DNA of 64,000 nucleotides. Origin: Vandiemenella viatica (Eukaryota; Arthropoda; Insecta; Orthoptera; Morabidae). Location: assembly GCA_031002005.1 (NCBI GenBank), contig JARYHS010008074.1:179824494-179888493 (forward strand). The letters run 5' to 3'. The translations under genes were made by a program, and so were the position numbers. Below the pieces are notes generated by a model. It worked only from the letters and a program-made list of their open reading frames with translations, made no database searches and was not told where the DNA came from. Shown here one piece after another: positions 60,895 to 64,000 of this stretch. Positions within the stretch are counted from its first letter, which is position 1, and each line of letters opens with the position of its first letter.

Positions 60895-61459
60895 CCATAA
60901 AACTGACCTACACCTCTGGCAGAGATTTGCTTTGCTCACGTGAAGCACGCTAGGACGCTCCGTGGTTCGGATTCCATGCAAAGCTGTAGGTCCCCTTCCC
61001 CCGATAGGATGATCTGGGAGGGCAGCCATGACCAGTGGCGTAGCTAGGTCAATAAAAGCCTCGGTGCAAAAAAAATTATTTTGGGCCCTCAGGCCAGACG
61101 GGCGACCTTTTTTTTTGCTTTGTGTGCTGGTAGGGGCCTCCTGAACTGAGGATGGGGGCCCTTGAATTGTTCTTTAGGGGCCCCTGAGCAGTGGTTGGGG
61201 CCCCCCTGAGCAGCGAGGGCCCTTAATGAGGGGCTCCTGTGTTCTCATGGGCCCCTTAGACGACGGTAGAGCTAAAAAAAAAAGGTCGCCAGTTTGCCGT
61301 GAAGGCTCGTGGGCCCTCTAAACTGCGCTTGAGGGCCCCCTGAGCGTGAGGGCCCCAGTGCACTGCACCGCCTAGCCCCATAGTAGCTACGCCCCTGGCC
61401 ATGACCGAGGCGCATGCGCGGCTAATCGAAACTCTGTCACGCGGCGGCCGAACAATACT
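60895..61459 (+). repeat. SINE family B, 5'-truncated and split by a MITE
   Basis: Left part 60895-61032 (GACCTACACCTCTGGCAGAG through CTGTAGGTCCCCTTCCCCCG) parallels the 3' half of 26432-26751. The sequence resumes after the MITE at 61406. Confidence 0.7.
61033..61397. mobile_element. hAT-type MITE with GC-rich internal repeats
   Basis: 365 bases between exact 8-base direct repeats GCCATGAC (61025-61032 and 61398-61405). Inverted ends CAGTGGCGTAGCTA and CAGGGGCGTAGCTA. The interior is a run of variants of 'gggccccctgag' (about 61130-61365), and two matching 'aaaaaaaggtcgcc' blocks lie in inverted orientation (61100-61115 and 61275-61290). Confidence 0.87.
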
Positions 61460-61590
61460 TCGGGATCTCCCGGTCAACAATGACATACGCGTTTACCTTT
61501 TTAGAGCATCTTTTTATATGTGTTAGAAGACACAGCAATACATTGTTACTTATTGTAATTTAATTCATACTGCATGCGAACTGTACCTGT

Positions 61591-61842
61591 ACCGAGCGGG
61601 GTGGGAGAGCGGTTAACGTTCTGGCCTCGCATTCGGGAGAACGCCGGTTCGAATCCCCGTCCGGGCATCCAGAGTTGGGTTTTCCATGGTTTCCCCATAT
61701 CACTCCAGGCCAATTTCGGGATGCTTCCTTCAAATAGGCCATGGTCGAATTCCTTCCCATTCCTTGTACCCAATCCCATCCCGCCTCTTATGACTTCGAC
61801 GTCGACGAGGCGTAAAGCCATAAGTAAAAATAAAATAAAATA
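61591..61842 (+). repeat. SINE family A, copy 12, well preserved
   Basis: Head ACCGAGCGGGGTGGGAGAGC, perfect box B CCGGTTCGAATCCCCG, full body, GACGAGGCGTAAAGCCATAA end and an A/T tail; one of the best copies for building a consensus. Confidence 0.88.
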
Positions 61843-64000
61843 AGAAACCAATTGTGCCTAATGGTCGTAGACAATTTTACTTGCCATACAGTTGTAATTT
61901 TGTAATCATTTTACTACTAGGAAGCGCTTTAAACTTTTACTATCATTTAAAATACCCGCTATTTGATTTTGTATACGATTTCTGATTAACATATTATTAT
62001 AATAACTCAATGAAATATGGTGAGTGTGACACGTTACAAGTTCGATGGTTTTTCTGATTCATCTGCACCCACGAAGCATTTCGAATATTCTAATCTGAAT
62101 GACTTCATTAATCTGTTCCATCAAAATTTCCGTAGCTTTTAGGTAATCGGCTACCTCTTAGAGTCTGGAGTATTACGATTTAGAAGTGCATCAGTGTTAC
62201 ATTAATGATTCAAAACATACTTAAATAAATTTTAGAGAAAATTAATGACACTAGAATTAACTGAAGCAATTAGCAATAAAAACAGGAATTCTTCATTGCT
62301 TCCGCAATGAGTTAACATGTTCAGTCTACAAATGTTTCAGTATGATCCATTTCGCTTGGTCTCCTTTATGAATAGAGTAACTAACGAAGGGTATACTATT
62401 AAAGCGCAATCAGGACATAATAATTACAGTATTTGTGGCATCACTGAGTGCTTTGGCAATGTCATCAGCAATACATGACGTTAAAATAAATGGGAAGACA
62501 GGAAGCCAAGACCTTCAGATAATACTGAAGTGTCAAGAACTTTGAAATTACCACCAGAAAAAGATACAACTACTCTTAGTGTAACCAGCTACCGGAGTCC
62601 AAAATAACAATTGTTATCTGAGAAACGCCCATTCCTTGAAAAACTAATGATTATTTTTATTTACTTATTCATTTCATTAAACGCATTTTATTATTTACGG
62701 TCTTTTACCTCAAAAATAAATACTTAGTCGCTGATTTCCACCAATCCATCATGGACAAAATATTATTACAAATACATAATTGTTTAAAAAAAGTTTTGAC
62801 AGGGTTCAAAATAATTAACACTTCTCGTGTAACAAGCGTCATTATTTCAGGTTTTTCGATAGCCGTTGGTTGTTTGTTACATAACGAATGGCAATTCGAA
62901 GGACGTACAAACCTTATATAACGTTTATGTAACTAACGTGATATGTAATAATTCTGTTCTCCTTAGCCAAGTGCGCTCTCTTCGCATGTCGCTAATTTAC
63001 ATTTTGTTTAAGCGTGCAAATAAACGAATGGTGATTTGAAGGCAAATATATCAAAACTTGTATAAAGAGAACACGACAACAGGAATGCAGATTACAAGGG
63101 TAACTTGTTGAATGGAACATGGACAACTGCATTCCATCTTTTTCGAAGTACTTTATTTTAAAGTTTAGCAAATATTTTTTTCTCTTGAGCTATGACTGAA
63201 AGAATTTGATTTAAGGAAAGTAAGTGTTGAAATTTGTCAAAAATTCGTTCAAAACTGTATGTAGGATTGAAGGAACATCCAGTTTAAGAAATATGAATTT
63301 AGCATCAAATTTTCATTTTGTGTACAGGCAGAAACCAAATTTTTTCAGTTGGTGATTGAAGCAGCTGAACTGAAGAAAAGCTACACCTAATTGTATTTAA
63401 ATTGTGGAAACTGTAAAGAAATTAATTTTTCTGTCTCAGTGGGATCCAGGACGACAAATGCATTAAAGCCCAACCATAAAGATTTCATTTTACGGTTTTG
63501 AGGAGTGTGATAAATACTGCACCAGTGTTGAAGTACCTCACATTTATTCAAGTTGTTACAAGGAATGGTAAAATTTGAAATATAATTTACAATAATTTCA
63601 GAAAAGTACATAGCAGGAAAACTACATACTGTTATTTCTTCTTCATCTAGATGCTTCTTTTCTTGACTTCCAGTATTTGTTCATCCTTCCCCTTTGTTGT
63701 TTCCTTCTTTCTTCGGTGCAGATATGATTACTTTTCCTTTCGAAATTTTACTGTTATTTATTAACATGGTTTTAGTCCTTCCCAGAGCACTAGCCGTTCT
63801 TTTCCTGTATCCCATTTTCAATTCTCTCAGTCTCTTCAGTTTTATATGTTTGTGGACATCCAGACTGTTGTCATTTTCTGGGCAATCTTAGAAAGCTGAA
63901 CTCGATTCATACATTTTTTACTCGCTAATTTGTCTTTTAAGCCTATCACAAACGTTTCATGACTGCGTGGTGGTTCCAGAACCACTGAAACACTTTTTAC
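61843..64000. other. AT-rich sequence; one weak exon-like patch
   Basis: Nothing firm. The minus strand at about 63510-63420 reads KMKSLWLGFNAFVVLDPTET, faintly reminiscent of a cytochrome P450 N-terminal exon; not supported enough to call. Confidence 0.35.

Noticed and set aside
61591..61843. Open frames of 66-101 codons over SINE copies (also at 7499-7851, 11391, 14436, 31016)
   Set aside because: The same peptide words recur wherever family A occurs; they are non-coding SINE sequence.

Overview
The window is eukaryotic and almost certainly from an insect. Coding sequence is split into short, GC-rich exons with GT-AG borders inside long AT-rich introns. The rest is packed with Tc1/mariner and hAT elements, non-LTR remnants and tRNA-derived SINEs of insect type. 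The SINE bodies and large introns suggest a large-genome polyneopteran (orthopteran, phasmid or similar); that placement is an inference from memory of such repeats. Two runs of exactly 1000 N (3715-4714 and 47390-48389) are scaffold gaps.

The one recognisable host gene is on the minus strand. Six coding exons, at 33992-33950, 32062-31755, 28452-28219, 25968-25884, 19513-19293 and 10053-9907, join with matching phases into the first ~346 residues of an SLC17-type (sialin/VGLUT/Na-phosphate cotransporter-like) major facilitator transporter. Exon 1 carries the ATG and only 43 coding bases. It is preceded by a good acceptor, so a non-coding 5' exon should lie further right. The last ~100-150 residues should lie left of 9907, probably outside the window. 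Introns run from 1.9 to 9.2 kb and are full of transposons.

Mobile DNA by region. 0.6-5.6 kb: SINE copies and a cluster of composite repeat 'R1', interrupted by a gap. 7.5-9.2 kb: SINEs, one with a clean target duplication. 14-20 kb: SINEs, a dead mariner and an hAT-type element with an 8-bp target duplication. 24-27 kb: the most complete R1 copy and a full-length second-family SINE. 29-31 kb: a compound mariner. 36.2-37.5 kb: a mariner-like element with intact ends and one nonsense codon. 38.5-39 kb: a reverse transcriptase remnant. 39.7-41.2 kb: a Tc1-like element with matching ends and an open transposase frame. 41.5-43.3 kb: a degenerate tandem array related to the R1 tail. 49-51.7 and 55.7-56.4 kb: non-LTR fragments. 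52-55.1 kb: two dead Tc1-like elements, one split by a SINE and one by a MITE. 56.4-58.8 kb: a decayed transposon gene split by an hAT element. 60-62 kb: SINEs, one split by an hAT-type MITE.

Apart from the transporter I see no other convincing host gene. Most open frames here are shadows of repeats. The strongest material for follow-up is the R1 family and its array, the nested insertions with exact target duplications, the nearly intact Tc1-like element, and the transporter's tiny first exon and substituted TM4 histidine.
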